Origin: Campylobacterales bacterium
Lineage (GTDB): Bacteria > Campylobacterota > Campylobacteria > Campylobacterales > Arcobacteraceae
NCBI GenBank assembly: GCA_019752775.1
Contig: JAIELU010000149.1
Location: 1 to 6,471, forward strand
Length of the DNA stretch: 6,471 nucleotides
Direction: 5' to 3'
Shown here: one piece after another, positions 6,433 to 6,471 of the stretch
How positions within the stretch are numbered: the first letter of the stretch is position 1
How the letters are laid out: every line of letters starts with the position of its first letter
The notes under the pieces: model-generated
Told to the model about the DNA's origin: nothing
Seen by the model: only the letters and a program-made list of their open reading frames with translations
Database searches by the model: none
Translations under genes and position numbers: made by a program

Positions 6433-6471
6433 GATCAAAAACGGTTCATTGAATCAAAGTTTATAAAATCG

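Noticed and set aside
6462..6469. -10 box (TATAAA or TAAAAT) for a gene beyond the right edge
   Set aside because: Such strings are frequent in this AT-rich DNA, and no gene start is visible to give it meaning.
6435..6471. End of a minus-strand gene entering from the right edge
   Set aside because: One minus frame is open for 11 codons before TGA at 6437-6435, but that is far too short to tell from chance.

Overview
The window looks like ordinary chromosome from an AT-rich member of the Campylobacterota, most likely an Arcobacter-type genus. Codon use is strongly A/T-biased, and the block lolA (divergent) / secA / LolC-LolE-type permease matches the order I know from Helicobacter pylori (HP0785-HP0786-HP0787). 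The genus is an inference from composition and protein style, not from a database match.

Layout from left to right. Bases 1-1926 (+) hold the 3' part of a large AsmA/YhdP-like envelope protein whose reading frame is open at the left edge. Its stop codon lies 9 bp from the stop of a convergent gene, and a short stem-loop spans both stops. Bases 1936-3141 (-) encode a LolC/LolE/LolF-type permease that starts with TTG one base after the end of secA. Bases 3143-5761 (-) encode a complete SecA with its C-terminal zinc-binding tail. A 57-bp gap then carries two perfect TATAAT boxes facing opposite ways, symmetric about their centre, which should drive secA-permease leftward and lolA rightward. Bases 5819-6352 (+) encode LolA with a signal peptide. 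The last 119 bases hold no gene that I can support, only AT-rich inverted repeats.

The genes share a theme of moving material into and across the cell envelope. SecA powers export of preproteins, including prolipoproteins and LolA itself, through SecYEG. The permease, with a LolD ATPase not present here, would release mature lipoproteins from the inner membrane to LolA, which carries them across the periplasm. The AsmA/YhdP-like protein belongs to a family implicated in lipid transport between the membranes.

I see no mobile element, CRISPR array, RNA gene or defence system, and nothing that looks like a new system. The points most worth a second look are the symmetric divergent promoter, the TTG-started and tightly coupled secA-permease junction, and a roughly 106-residue internal repeat in the AsmA-like protein.
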